DNA of 64,000 bases from Myxocyprinus asiaticus (Eukaryota > Chordata > Actinopteri > Cypriniformes > Catostomidae), in assembly GCF_019703515.2 (NCBI RefSeq), contig NC_059374.1, positions 16,623,095 through 16,687,094 on the forward strand, written 5' to 3'. Position 1 is the stretch's first letter. Each line of letters starts with the position of its first letter. The notes under the pieces are model-generated. The model was not told the DNA's origin. It searched no databases and saw nothing but the letters and a program-made list of their open reading frames with translations. Positions 34,851 through 45,753 of the stretch are shown here, piece after piece. Both the position numbers and the translations under genes were made by a program.

Positions 34851-35740
34851 ATGTCTTCTGAAATAGACAAGTTTTTACAATCTCCCTCTGTTAGATTGTT
34901 ACATTTATTGTCGAAAGATCAATTGTTGGATGTTGCGACGCATTATGGCATTGGTCTTACCACGAGTGATAAACGATTGAAAGATGATATTCAAACAATT
35001 TTGAGATCAGCTCTCGTGATTAAGAGAGTCTTACCCAAAGTAGTTGAACCATCAGATCCGTCAGTTGTTCTGTCTTCCACTATAACATGGTCTTTTGAGC
35101 AGCAAATGAGTTGGCCTTTCTCCAGCTTTAACACTGTAAGATGGAGTTCCAGATGGAGATGGAAAAACAAAAATTAGATCAGGAGACAATATTTGCTCAA
35201 CAAGATTTAGAAAAGAGAAAACTGGATCTCCAACAACAGTGGTTGGATCTGATTAAAGAAGATAAGATGAAAACCTTTACTGATATGAGTGATCATGATG
35301 GTTTTGTAGGGGATGATCTTCCTCCTCCTAAATTTAATTTGGCTGTGAACTTGCGGTTAATGCCATTGTTTAATGAGGAGGACGTGGACACCTTCTTTAT
35401 CTTGTTTGAGCATGTAGCTGTTAGTCAGTGTTTGCCTGAAGTCAAGTATACTCTCATGCTACAGTGTGTACATACTGGTAAGGCACAGAAGGCTTATTCT
35501 GCTTTGAGTTTAGCTAATAGTCAGGACTATGACAAAGTTAAAATTGCAGTTATGAAGGCATACAAATTGGTTCCTGAGGCTTATCAGCAGAAATTTCTTC
35601 CTTTAAGAAAATGCCTTACTCAAACACGTGGAGCTGGTGCGCGAATTAGAATTGTGTTGTACTTGCTGGTGTACCGCATCGGGTATTAAATCGTACAAGA
35701 ACCTTTTTGATTTAATTGTACTGGAGCAGTTTAAAACCAC
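34851..35740 (+). pseudogene. Gag pseudogene of the Gmr1-like element
   Basis: Gag forms the cytoplasmic particle that packages the RNA. Two overlapping frames carry it. 34851-35177 encodes the N-terminal part (MSSEIDKFLQ, SKDQLLDVATHYGI). 35141-35689 encodes a charged coiled-coil-like stretch (MEKQKLDQETIFAQQDLEKR), then the capsid region (FNEEDVDTFFILFEHVA, LQCVHTGKAQKAYSAL, KAYKLVPEAYQQKF). The latter belongs to the SCAN-related Gag type of fish Gypsy. The frames are offset near 35150, and the second frame is lost again near 35620, where the CRTASGIKSYKNLFDLIVLEQF part reads in the frame of 35628-35885. Element N2 interrupts it at 35741-35746. Confidence 0.82.
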
Positions 35741-35745
35741 GCTGC

Positions 35746-36113
35746 TATCACAGTCTGTCTCCCTCACTTTCTTCAAGGACTCTTATATTGAAGTTTTCCT
35801 CCGGACTACATCTCCCATGTTTCACTGCCCTCATCACTTCCATCTCTTTCTTATTATCCTCACCTGTATTCCATTCCTTCATTAGTTCCTTTTGTATAAA
35901 TATCCTCTAGTTTTGCCCATTCCTTTGTTAGTCCTTGAAGTGTTACGTTGTGTTTAAGAAGTGTTACGATTAATGGTTTGATTTGATGTTTATTGTGATT
36001 GTTTTGTTCCACACCAACGCTTGTTCTACTCCTGCGTTTATTATTAAAACATTGAAAAGTATCTACTCCTGTGTCTCCTCTCTTCCTCTTCCACTCCACG
36101 ACCCAACATTACA
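35746..36113 (+). repeat. 5' LTR of element N2
   Basis: 368 bp, similar throughout to its partner at 37712-38073 with scattered substitutions and small indels (for example an extra cttcct near 36084). The first dinucleotide is TA instead of TG. Confidence 0.9.
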
Positions 36114-36232
36114 GAAGGACTGACCTACAAAGAATACGGATTTACTTACCTGTTCCTCCCAATGTCCTCCTCACAAGACTCTCCACGATTCCTCTAATCC
36201 TCCTCTCCTACAAGCCTAGACCGACAAAAGTC

Positions 36233-37694
36233 ATGGAGCTGACTGGTCCTCTAATGGAATTATTCCAACAAGACCTTCCTCTCCTGGATTACACCGCCAA
36301 ATTCTGTCAACTCGTCACTTCCTGTCTCGGACCCCTACCTCTGTGCCGTTTATGGAATGGGCCTAAACTTCCATCACCCCACAGCCCTTCTGCAAGTGTA
36401 AAATCGTACCTTTTTAGAATTTGTCCGAGCCACGCTGTCCCTACATTTCCTCTCACCTCTTGACCCACAAGGAAGACCCTCCTTCCAAGTCTTCCACGGT
36501 CAACGCGCCAGCACCCATGCCTGCCACGGTCAACGAGCCAGCGCCTATGCCTGTAGCCTCGACTGTCCCAGAGGCAGTGCCTGTAGCCTCAACCCTCCCA
36601 GAGCCAGTGCCTGTTGCCTTGACCACCCCTGAGCCAGCTCTCGCCAAGCTAATAGACCTGGACTTGCTCCCCACCCTAGTTCCCACCCAAACTACCCTTC
36701 ATCCTCCGCTGGTTCCAGCCAGCTTAATGGATGCCCTTGTTCCATCCTGTGCCATGTCCCTTCCTCCTCTGCTGGCTCCACTCAGGACACTTCCTTCTCC
36801 TCCTCCTCCTCCTCCTGGTCAGCCGGCTCCTCCCACATCACTGGCTTGATCTTTGCTCCCTACAAAACCACAGGCAAGGGGATCTGTCAACCCTCCAACT
36901 CTGCCTTGGCCCTCTAAGCCCTGGACTCCGCCTTGGCCCTCCGATCCCTCATCAACACCTCGGCTCTATATCCCCTCGTCTCCACCATGTGCCGTCAGCC
37001 AATCGGCATCACCGGGGTCCCTCGTCCCTCCAGCTCCACCTTGGTCCGTTGGTCACCTGGCTCTACCTTCGGCTCCATCAGGGCCTCCTCCCCTCCAGCT
37101 CCGCCTTGGTCCTCAGTCCCACTGGCTCCACCTCAGTCCTCTGATCCCCCAGCTCCACCTTGGACCTCCGAGCCTTCGGCGCTGCCTTGGTCCTTCAAGC
37201 CCCCGGCTCCACCATGGTCCTTTGAGCCTTCGGCTATGCTCCGGGTACTAAGATCCCCAGTTCCGCCCCTCAAGCCTCCACCTTCCATGGCTCCACCCCT
37301 CGAGCCTTCCATGGCTCCACCTCTCATGGCTCCGCCTTCCACGGCTCTGCCCCTCGAGCCTTCCATAGCTCCGCCTGCCTTCGTCGAGCCTCTCCTAGCT
37401 CCGCCCTCAGACTCTTCCATGGCTCCACCCTCAGACTCTTCCACAGCTCTGCCTGCTTCCCTGGAGTCTCCTCCTCCAACGGTTCCGCCTCCTGACCCAG
37501 TCCTTGCCCTGTGGCCACCTCCCAGGCCTCCTGACCCATTCCCAGCCCTGAAGCCATCCCCCAGGCCCCCGGATCCATTCCCAGCCCTGAAGCCACCCCC
37601 CAGGCCCCCAGATTGTCCTCCTTGGATCCTCCCTCACCTTCTGTGTCACCCTACCCTCCTCATCCGTCTTTGGGCACCAGAAGTCACCGTTTAA
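36233..37694 (+). pseudogene. Gag-like/proline-rich ORF of element N2, broken
   Basis: Four pieces can be read. From 36233 (frame to 36463): MELTGPLMELFQQDLPLL, resembling the Gag start of element N3. From about 36421: repeats of the type VASTVPEPVP and ATVNEPAPMP, then FSPxx-poor proline-rich sequence, stopping at TGA 36847-36849. Continuing in the same frame to 37251: KPQARGSVNPPTLPW and SQSASPGSLVPPAPPW, matching element N1. Finally, shifted near 37070-37100, a frame to 37694 rich in SMAPPLEP and PRPPDPFPALKP repeats. Two frameshifts and one stop separate them. No enzyme domain is seen. The shared blocks with N1 show that this frame was once a real protein of about 450-480 residues. Confidence 0.75.
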
Positions 37695-37711
37695 AGGGGG
37701 GGGGGGGGTAA

Positions 37712-38073
37712 TGTCACAGTCTGTCTCCTTCACTTTCTTCAAGGACTCTTATTTTGAAGTTTTCCTCCAGACTACATCTCCCATGTTTCACTGCCCTCAT
37801 CACTTCCATCTGTTTCTAATTATCCTCACCTCTATTCCATTCCCTCATTAGTTCCTTTTTTGTAAATATCCTCTAGTTATGCCCATTCCTTTGTCAGTCC
37901 TTGAAGTGTTACATTGTGTTTAAGAAGTGTTATGTTTAATGGTTTGTTGGGATGTTTATTGTGATTGTTTTGTTCCACTCCAGCATTTGTTCTACTCCTA
38001 CATTTATTATTAAAACATTGAAAAGTATCTACTCCTGTATCTCCTCTCTTCCACTCCACGACCCAACATTACA
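37712..38073 (+). repeat. 3' LTR of element N2
   Basis: 362 bp, TGTCACAG...CATTACA, with standard terminal dinucleotides. Confidence 0.92.
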
Positions 38074-38078
38074 GCTGC

Positions 38079-38880
38079 CAAGCCAAATTGCTATTTTCAT
38101 TACAGAGCGTAGTGTGACCACTGTAGCCGAGGTCGCGGTTTTGGCCAATGTGTATGAGTTGATGCACAAAATGATACAGGTTGTTTTAAATGTGAGTGTG
38201 ATCACAAAGGTACTTCTCATTTTGTTAAATTGTCAGGTGTTTCATTACCTGTACCTAATGCAAGTATGCAATCTTCTGATAAAATAGACCCTGGCCTGGT
38301 TTGAGCTTGGTCAGTTACTGGAAAAAAGACTGTCCCGTGCTTAAAGCAAAAGGTTGGTCCGGTAATGCCGTAATGAAGCCTACAGCGTTGGCTGCTTCTG
38401 TGCCCACGACTGGTGGCTTTGTGTCCTCCAGCTCTATTATGGAATTTGATGAAAATAATATTATGGCTTGTGTAGATGCGAACTTTTCACCCTTTGTTTC
38501 GAGCTATTCTGAGGGATGAGAAGATCCCAGTAAAAATATTACGGGATACTGGTCCTTCTGCATCATTCATTCTGGAGTCTATGTTGCCTTTTTCAGACTC
38601 ATAATTTACCAGCAATTCTCTCCTAATTCGTGGGATTTGTGGAAAATATGTTATCCGTACCTTTACACAATTTTTTTTTTTATTTCCTGATTTGGTTCAA
38701 GGTGAAGTCGAATTAGGGGTGAGACCAGCACTTCCAGTGGAAGGAGTTTCTGTGATTTTAGGAAACAACTTGGCCGGAGGCCGAGTCTGAAGTGATGTGT
38801 CATCACCCTTGATTGTGTCTTCCAAGCCATTAGTTGTGGGGGAAGGCGATGAAAGCGTTCAAAAATTGGCAGAGGTTTTT
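38079..38880 (+). pseudogene. Nucleocapsid and protease remnant of the Gmr1-like element
   Basis: Immediately after N2 the host element resumes. Near 38170-38215 a zinc-knuckle-like string (GCFKCECDHKGTSHF) is readable, with spacing changed from the usual CCHC. Near 38540-38580 ILRDTGPSASFILES shows the aspartic-protease active site (DTG). Stops at 38287 and 38519 and frame changes break it. The stretch to 38880 reads as the protease remainder (PALPVEGVSVILGNNLAGG). Confidence 0.65.
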
Positions 38881-38979
38881 ACAGCCTGTGCAGTTTCTCA
38901 AACTGCGCTACTGTGATTTCAATATGCACTGATTCATCTCCAGTTGGTGAAGTAGGTATTATGTGGTCGTACGTAGTGA

Positions 38980-40325
38980 CCTGGTGAAGGAGCAGAGGGC
39001 TGATCCTACCTTGAATTAATTGTTTTTGCAGGTAATATCTGATAACAGTGTTGCCCAGGGTTACTTCATTCAGGATGAGGTCTTGATAAGGAAGTGGACA
39101 CCTCATGCTGAAGGTTTCCTGGAGGAACCTGTCATTCTTATAGTAGTTCCCACTGTGTTCCGTTCTTTGGTGATAAAACTGGCTCACGATAATATATCTG
39201 GACATTCTGGGGTGAGAAAGACTTACGATGATGTGATGCGTCATTTTTTATTTTTTTTGCATCGTTTAAGACACGATGTGTCCAAATACATAAAGACTTG
39301 CCATGTATGTCAGGTGTCTGGTAAGCCTAATCAAAATCTGAAACCTGTTCCACTTCAGCCTATTCCTGTTCTGAGTGAACCGTTTAGTCATTTAATCGAC
39401 TGCATTGGCTGTTGCCCCGATCTAAATCTTGTAGCAAATATTTGCTGAACATTATGTGTCAAGTTATGCTTTATCCTGCTGCTTTTTCACTCCATTCGAT
39501 TTTAAAGACTCTGTCACAATTCATTTTGATCTTTGGAATACCTAAATTTATAAAATCAGATCAGGGTACCTATTTTATGTCTGGAGTGTTTGAGGAAGTT
39601 TTACGCCAACTTAAGATCAAACACATTACGGCTATGGCGTATCATCCTCCAAGGGCGCTTTAGAGCATTTCCATCAGACACTCAAGTCGTTGTTGCGTGC
39701 CTATTGTATAGAATTTGATTGAGACTGGGAAGAGGGTTTGCCTTGGCTCATGTTAGCTGCAAGAGAAGTCACTCATGAAAGTACTAACAAACTTGTTTTT
39801 TGTTCGTGGACCATTAGCTGTATTACGTGACACATGTGGGCACCAGCTGAACCTCCAAAGAAGTTGACGGTTTATGTTGACGGGTTTAAAAGGCGTCTTT
39901 TTGAGGCAGGTAGATTAGTGACTGAAAACTTAAAATGGATGCAAACAAAAATGAAGCATTTGTATGATAGTCGGATTGAGCGCTGGTCTTTTTGTGTTGG
40001 GGATCAGGTTCTCGCTATGCTGCCTGTGATTACCTCACCGTTTAAAGCTAAATTTGCTGGTCTGCATGTTGATGTACGAAAAGAATCAGAAGAAAATTAT
40101 GTTATCGCTACACCAAAAAGAAAAAATAAATTGCAATTACTATGCCGTGTGAATTTGCTTAAGCTATATTATGTACGGGAAGAATTGGCACCGCCTCATA
40201 AAATGGAACAAATGGTCTTGTCCGTAGATCATTGTAGTTCCTCACATTTTTGTGATATGTCTTTGGCAGTGTCTGTGTGGATCAGGTGGGTGCAGCAAAA
40301 TACCTCAGCAAATTTGACCTCTTAA
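38980..40325 (+). pseudogene. Integrase pseudogene, upstream of reverse transcriptase
   Basis: The piece 39020-39448 contains the zinc-binding HHCC region (HDNISGHSGVRKTYDDVMRHF, then CHVCQ). The catalytic core follows in 39412-39663: KSDQGTYF with the second aspartate and a damaged AYHPPRAL where the glutamate motif should come. The frame is broken at 39663. The piece 39834-40325 holds the C-terminal region (KMKHLYDSRIERWSFCVGDQVLAMLP). The RT starts after this, so the order is IN then RT. Confidence 0.82.
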
Positions 40326-41300
40326 AAGGGTATTGACAGGTCCCCTTAACCGAATGTGTGCGCTTTTATTACACCGGACGGGTTATATTCTTATAATGTA
40401 ATGAGTTTCAGATTGCGAAACGCCCCGGCCACATTCCAATGGCTTATGAATCAAGTAGTAGCTGATCTTAAAAGTTGTGCAGTCTACTTGGATGATTTGG
40501 TAGTGTATAGCGATACATGGGAGGACCATCTAAACCAAATTAGTACTTTGTTTGACCTATTGGCAGAATCTTGGCTCACTGTGAACCTGGCGATGTGTGA
40601 GTTCACCCAGGCCACGGTGACCTATTTAGGGAAAGTTGTCAGTCAAGGCAGCATTTGGCCGGTGTGTGCAAATGTTGAGGCAATCGATAAATACCCGCCA
40701 CCCTGTACAAAACGAGAGCTGATGCATTTTCTAGGGATGGTGGGGTATTATCTGAGTTTTTGTAAAAACTTTTCGGAAATCGTTGCCCCCCTGACTGATC
40801 TTTTAAAAGATTTGCGTACATTCATTTGGAATTCTACTTGTCAAAATGCTTTTGAATCCATAAAAGCTCTTCTCAGCTCCGCTCCTGTCCTTGCTGCTCC
40901 ACAGTTGGATAAACCGTTTAAGATTCATGTGAATGCTAGTTAGGTGGGAGCAGGAGCTGTCCTCTTACAGGATGATGACCAGGGTGTTGAACGACCAGTA
41001 TGTTTCTTTTCTAGAAAGTTTCTGTCTTACCAGCTAAATTATTTATTGATAGAAAAAGAGGCTTTAGCTTTGGTTTGGGTGCTTCACACTTTGATGATTA
41101 TGTGGAAGGTGGAGGGGTTTCTGTAGTGGTTTATTGTGATCACAATTCCCTGACATTTTTAACAACCCTCCAAATTCCTAACCAATGCTTGATGCACTGG
41201 TCATTGTTTTACATCCTTATAATTTGGAGGTCCATCATATTAAGGGGAGAGATAACATTTTGGTGGATGCACTGTCCCGTGCACCTATGTCTTGAAGGAC
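40270..41300 (+). pseudogene. Reverse transcriptase and RNase H pseudogene of the Gmr1-like element
   Basis: The N-terminal third of RT is deleted: the integrase C-terminus runs almost directly into VDQVGAAKYLSKFDLLKGY (broken frame, ~40280-40335). The frame 40356-40943 carries ITPDGLYSYNVMSFRLRNAPATFQ-type blocks and the catalytic AVYLDDLVVYS, then the connection region. A TAG at 40941-40943 replaces a catalytic-region residue just where RNase H begins (HVNAS, stop, VGAGAVLLQ). RNase H continues to 41126 (RKFLSYQLNYLLIEKEALAL) and out of frame to about 41290, ending in a VDALSRA motif. Confidence 0.82.
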
Positions 41301-41370
41301 GGGGTGTTATTTTCCACTTTTTTCGTTGTGTCTGTCATTGTCTTTTCTTCCCAGGGTCAGGTTGTTGAGA

Positions 41371-41780
41371 AGAAGTGGGTTTAGTGTTTAGATTTTATGA
41401 AGTTGAAATAATATGGGCTGGTGACTTCAACAGAAATAGAACAGATTTTCAGTCCTGGAACCAGACTGTTGCGCTCTGTTGCATTTAGTATTTGTTACTA
41501 TTTTAGTTAATCTTGGAAATATAACACGATTTATGTGCTAATGTGCCTGATAGGCAACAATTGATATATAAAAAGCAAAACCTTTAACAGCATGAGTTTT
41601 GAACAAAAAACTGATAGGTTTACTGTTTAGCATCCTCCATAATGTAGGTCATGTGCTGCCACTTCTTGTCCTTAGAGACTCAATCTGTACTACTGCATTC
41701 AGTTTGGAGAAACAACTGGTCACAAAATAACTTTTCCATGCTGGGTTTCAGAGAAATACCCCTTGCTTTGTTCTCTTGCT
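41371..41780. other. Non-coding DNA, nothing recognised
   Basis: About 400 bases between the Gmr1-like element and the duplicated segment. No frame, terminal repeat or simple repeat stands out. Confidence 0.4.
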
Positions 41781-42386
41781 CTGCCTGCAAGGGCAGCTAA
41801 GCAAAGATTATGTCATGGATTAAACTCTACAGAAGTTCACTGGACTGATCTTTATGTTCCTGAATTCTTTGTTTAAAGATGCTAATTACAAACACTATGA
41901 ACACAGTGGGAGAGACTTTGATGTATTTTTCAATTTGCAAGCCTCAGGGTCCAATAATTGAAACACCCCAGTCCTCGAATTAATAGATGATAAAACCTGA
42001 CTGGTGTAAAATTAAGGGTGAATTTGTTTGCTATAACAGTAGAATATGCTGAAGAGTAACATTCCCTCTGCTTTAAGGAGATCTACAAAGGCTAAATATG
42101 ACTGGCAGAGGAAACCAATTTCCTCAGGGGAAAATTTCCCTGTGCTCTTACTTCAGTTAGATCACAATTTCAACCTGCTCTCTGAGAAAGTGCAAAATTG
42201 CCACTTTAATGTCACAAATATGAGGGAGAGAGAGAGAGTTGTGGATAACATAAGTCCAAAACATGGCAATTAAAGTTTACTTTTTCTGAATTTTGTATTG
42301 CAATTCGCATGAGCAGAGAATACCTGAATTGTTTTTTTTTTTTGTTTGTTTGTTTGTTTTTTTAATAAATAAACAAATAATATAAT
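41781..42386 (+). repeat. Duplicated segment A, first copy
   Basis: About 606 bases from ctgcctgcaagggcagc to the start of the LTR at 42387. It recurs at 43534-44123 with small differences (a GA-repeat length change, scattered substitutions). It has no TE domain and a T-rich/(gttt)n patch near its end. It lies immediately before an LTR in both copies. Confidence 0.9.
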
Positions 42387-42699
42387 TGTCACGGATCCAC
42401 CGGACTCTCTCTCTCAAGCCACACTCGGCTCCCTCTCCCTAGTGGGGATCAGTTGATCGCCTTCTGCCTACATTCTCTGATTTTACGAAAGACTGAGTTA
42501 ATAAGACTCTGTATACTGTATACTTGCCTGAATACTCACCTCATGCTACTTACCTGTTTTCTCTGTGTTCTGTTTAATAAACTTCTGCACCTGGGTTCGT
42601 CTCCAGTTCCTGTGTTGGTGTGTCATTACAGAAAGGCCAGACCTAAAAAGAAAAATAACCCAGAGGGAGCTGCCACCATTACAGATGAAGATCCGCTCG

Positions 42700-43576
42700 T
42701 GGAGCTTGTTCGACAACCAAGAGCATGGAGCTGACGGGGCGTTCATGGAACTGTTCAGGCAGGATCTTCCTCTCCGGGAAAATTCATTTAAGTTTTACCA
42801 ACTCGCTGCTAAAACCACTATCTCGGACTCATACCTCAGAACCATCTTTGGAATGGGACTAAACTTTCACAGATCTACAGCTCTTCCGGAGGCGGAGAAT
42901 CTTTCCTTTTCGGATTATGTCCAAGCCATGCTGGACATCCATTAACCCTCGCCTTTTTCGACACATGGAACAGAAGGTCACTCCCATCACCCCCAAGGAA
43001 ACTCCTCTCCCAGCCTTCTCCCCTTACACTGTGGGTTATGGCAGGAACCCTGTTCCACCACCGCCGACTGCTTCAAAGACCAAGGAGTTTACCCCATTAT
43101 TTTCTGCACTCACTTCTAAACTGAATGATCCCCCACTGATGTCAGTACATAGGGCCATGAAGACCATTCCTCACAAATTATCAGTGCCCACGCCTGCCAC
43201 AGTTAAAGAGCCACTGCCCACGCCTGCCACAGTTAACGAGCCACTGTCAGTAGCCTCGACCGTCCCAGAGCCAATACCAGTAGCCTCGACTGTCCCAGAG
43301 CCAATGCCAGCAGCCTTGACCGTCCCAGAGCCAATGCCAGTAGCCTCAACCATCTCTGCCAGTGCTCACGACCACAGAGGTCGTTCCCCAGTCTCTGCCC
43401 ATGTTCACGACCGCAGAGGTCGTTCCCCAGTCTCTGCCAATGTTCACGACCACAGGTCTTTCCCAGTCTCTGCCCGTGCTCTCAACCACGGAGGTCAGTT
43501 CCCAGTCACTAACGGCTCCTTGCCCCTCCCTCCCTGCCTGCAAGGGCAGCTAAGCAAAGATTATGTCATGGATTAA
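42700..43576 (+). pseudogene. Gag-like/proline-rich ORF of element N3, truncated
   Basis: Near 42720-42945 a frame reads FMELFRQDLPLRENSFKF, YQLAAK and YLRTIFGMGLNFHRS, closely like the N-terminal Gag region of fish Gypsy and the start of N2. A stop at 42943-42945 ends it. The overlapping frame 42917-43576 has proline-rich sequence, then two tandem PTPATVxEPL units, four to five VPEPMPVAST units (43255-43350), and three to four 39-bp units encoding SAHVHDRRGRSPV (about 43360-43480). It ends in segment A, not at a natural terminus. No enzyme domain is visible. Confidence 0.7.
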
Positions 43577-44123
43577 ACTCTACAGAATTTCACTGGACTG
43601 ATCTTTATGTTCCTGAATTCTTTGTTTAAAGATGCTAATTACAAACACAATGAACACAGTGGGAGAGACTTTGATGTATTTTCAATTTGCAAGCATCAGG
43701 GCCCAATAATTGAAAACCCCAGTCCTCAAATTAATAGATGATAAAACCTGACTGGTGTAGAATTAAGGGTGAATTTGTTTGCTATAACAGTAGAATATGC
43801 TGAAGATTAACGTTCCCTGTGCTTTAAGGAGATCTACAAAGGCTAAATATGACTGGCAGAGGAAACCAATTTCCTCAGGGGAGAATTTCCCTGTGTTCTT
43901 ACTTCAGTTAGATCACAATTTCAACCTGCTCTCTGGGAAAGTGCAAAATTGCCACTTTAATGTCACAAATATGAGAGAGAGAGAGAGAGAGAGAGTGTTG
44001 TGGATAATATAGTCCAAAACATGGCAATTAAAGTTTACTTTTTCTGAATTTATTGCAATTCCCATGAGCAGAGAACACCTGGAATTGTATTTTTATTTAT
44101 TATAAATAAACAAATAACATAAT
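43534..44123 (+). repeat. Duplicated segment A, second copy
   Basis: About 590 bases nearly identical to 41781-42386, lying between the truncated N3 coding region and the 3' LTR. Period between copies is about 1753 bp. Both copies begin at a shared ctgcctgcaagggcagc, so the junction with N3 sequence has little or no extra sequence. Confidence 0.9.
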
Positions 44124-44696
44124 TGTCACGGATCCACCAGACTCCCTCCCTCACACCACACTCGGCTCCCTCACTCGCCTGAGTTTTAATCATGCACACC
44201 TGCAGCTCATCACCCTGTTTGGACTTGCACTTAAACCTCACACTCAGTCAGCATCTGGCCTTGTTGTGTGTTCCTAGGACTCACCTTTTGCTCTGCTTCA
44301 GAGGAAAAAGAACTTACCTGTGTGTAACTTGTCCGTTTATCAACAATCTGCTCTGGATGTGCAAGATAAGTGACTTTGAGAACTCTGAGTTTGCATTAAA
44401 CCTCTAAATACTGACCTGCTCCTCAGTTTATGGATGTTGCGAGTCTGAAACCTGGTTTGAAGTTTATGTTTCCTGTTTTGGCAAGGATTGTACCTGAAAT
44501 ACAGTTCTGTGCATCCTAGTGGCGATCAGTTGATCTCCTTCTGCCTACGTTCTCTGGTTTTATGAAAGACTGAGTTAATAAGACTGTATACTTGCCTGAA
44601 CTCACCTCATGCTACTTACTTGTTTTCTCTGTGTTCTGTTTAATAAACTCCCGCACCTGGGTTCATCTCCAGTTTCTGTGTTGGTGTGTCATTACA
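44124..44696 (+). repeat. 3' LTR of element N3 (full length)
   Basis: 573 bp, TGTCACGG...CATTACA, with AATAAA near its end (44641-44646 region). It is the full form of the LTR abbreviated at 42387-42630. Confidence 0.88.
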
Positions 44697-44701
44697 ATAA
44701 T

Positions 44702-45432
44702 GTAGCTGCAAATACACATCAACTTTGACAGTTCATTTTTTTTATTTGGTTGTGAAATGTAAACAGTCTGGCACAAAAAGAGCCAATACCCCAGGTGTTT
44801 AAATTGAGAACCCTATTGGAATACTGATACCTGATTTAACTGTTCTTGAAAGTTGCTTTAAAGACTGTTCTAACATTCATTCACACATAACAATATTATA
44901 AAATATCACAGTATACCTATAAGTAAAGCTGTTTCACCATTTCTTTGGCTATTTCTCTTAATAGTGAGTATAGTGGACCGAACTCTTCGTCGTTTTAATG
45001 AAATATCACAGTAACATAGATAATGTTTATCCATACAGTATCTCTGGCTATTTTTCCATCATCGTTTGAGTCCATGTTCATGTTATGTCAGTATGATCAC
45101 ACCGTGATCACTGTGTTTCTAAATGTTTTTCCACCCAAATTTGGAATCGACATGCCAAATCCCGGATAAGCGACACCAAGTAGGTATAGCTGCAGGCGGA
45201 GATCTCCAAATGGGGGTGGAATCTCAAAGCGTGCAGGGTTACTCCAAAAGGGTACGGGTTTACTCCAAAAGGTGGTTGTGCCGACTCCAAAATGGGATGT
45301 CACTTCCACACATGTCTAAGGTTAGGTTTGGGTTAGGACTATGAAATTACTACTCAAATGTTGCTAAATGTTAAACTGATGGTGCCTATCAGGTCACATT
45401 TGTTTAAAGAATTAAGTTCTTGCACTTGTGCA
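44702..45432. other. Non-coding DNA with local repeats
   Basis: No gene. The motif ttttaatgaaatatcacagta near 44995 recurs with changes on the far side of the L1 (near 51837), and 'cagtatacctataagtaa' (44909) recurs near 51855, so the L1 appears to have entered locally repeated DNA. Confidence 0.45.
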
Positions 45433-45753
45433 TAGGGTTGCCACCCGTCCTGTGAAATATGGGATCGTCCCATATTTTAAGATGAAATGACGCGTCCAGT
45501 ATCAAATCAACACGGGACGCGATTTGTCCCGTGTTTAAGCTGGTCCGATGGAGTCACTGTAAAATTGTTCAAGATCATTAATTTAACCTTTATTTGTTGG
45601 ATATTGTGCCTATGGTGGGTAAGGTACAATCCGAAAAGTCCACCAGTTGAGCTAAAACTTGCTAAAAATGTGGAGGGTGTGGTAAGGGACCGTCTGAAAA
45701 TGTCAGCTCTAGATAGTGTCCCGTATTTTACAACTTCAAAAGTGGCAACCGTA
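45433..45753. mobile_element. Short hAT-like MITE
   Basis: 321 bp with inverted ends tagggttgccacc and gtggcaaccgta, flanked by an 8-bp duplication with one mismatch: cttgtgca (45425-45432) and cttgtgta (45754-45761). No coding capacity. Confidence 0.7.

Larger units (their letters stand above)
35746..38073 (+). mobile_element. Non-autonomous LTR retrotransposon (element N2) nested in the Gmr1-like element
   Basis: The two LTRs (35746-36113 and 37712-38073) end in ACATTACA, and a perfect 5-bp duplication GCTGC lies at 35741-35745 and 38074-38078. A 13-G polypurine tract (37696-37708) precedes the 3' LTR. There is no pol. The inside holds a short Gag-like start and a long proline-rich coding region homologous to element N1. 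The 5' LTR starts TATCACAG where the 3' copy has TGTCACAG, a mutated terminal dinucleotide. Its presence inside the Gmr1-like element shows it is the younger. Confidence 0.92.
33758..41370 (+). mobile_element. Gmr1-like Gypsy retrotransposon, degraded, split by element N2
   Basis: Order from the left: 5' LTR, primer-binding site, leader with a large palindrome, Gag in two frames, protease motif, integrase, then reverse transcriptase and RNase H. Integrase before reverse transcriptase is the Gmr1-type arrangement, unlike ordinary Gypsy. Element N2 (35746-38073) sits between the capsid part of Gag and the nucleocapsid/protease part. The 3' LTR is not clear: from 41305 (tgttatttt) about 60 bases vaguely resemble a shrunken 5' LTR, so the right border is approximate. 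Many stops and frameshifts make it dead. Confidence 0.82.
42387..44696 (+). mobile_element. Non-autonomous LTR retrotransposon (element N3), rearranged
   Basis: LTRs start TGTCACGGATCCACC and end TGTCATTACA (42387-42630 and 44124-44696); the outer flanks both read ATAAT (42382-42386 and 44697-44701), a fitting 5-bp duplication. The 5' LTR has lost about 330 internal bases. The inside holds a Gag-like start and proline-rich repeats but no pol, as in N1 and N2. Its 3' internal part and polypurine tract are missing; segment A from the left flank takes their place. A tandem duplication of the left flank plus LTR, followed by LTR recombination, would give this structure. Confidence 0.8.

Noticed and set aside
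37133..37742. Glycine/glutamate-rich frames on the minus strand
   Set aside because: They mirror the proline-rich plus-strand coding repeats of element N2.
41305..41370. Definite 3' LTR of the older Gmr1-like element
   Set aside because: Only weak, gapped similarity to its 5' LTR and no matching target duplication; kept as an approximate border only.
42046..42273. Coding exon in duplicated segment A
   Set aside because: The frame recurs in the second copy because the DNA is duplicated, and it encodes nothing I recognise.
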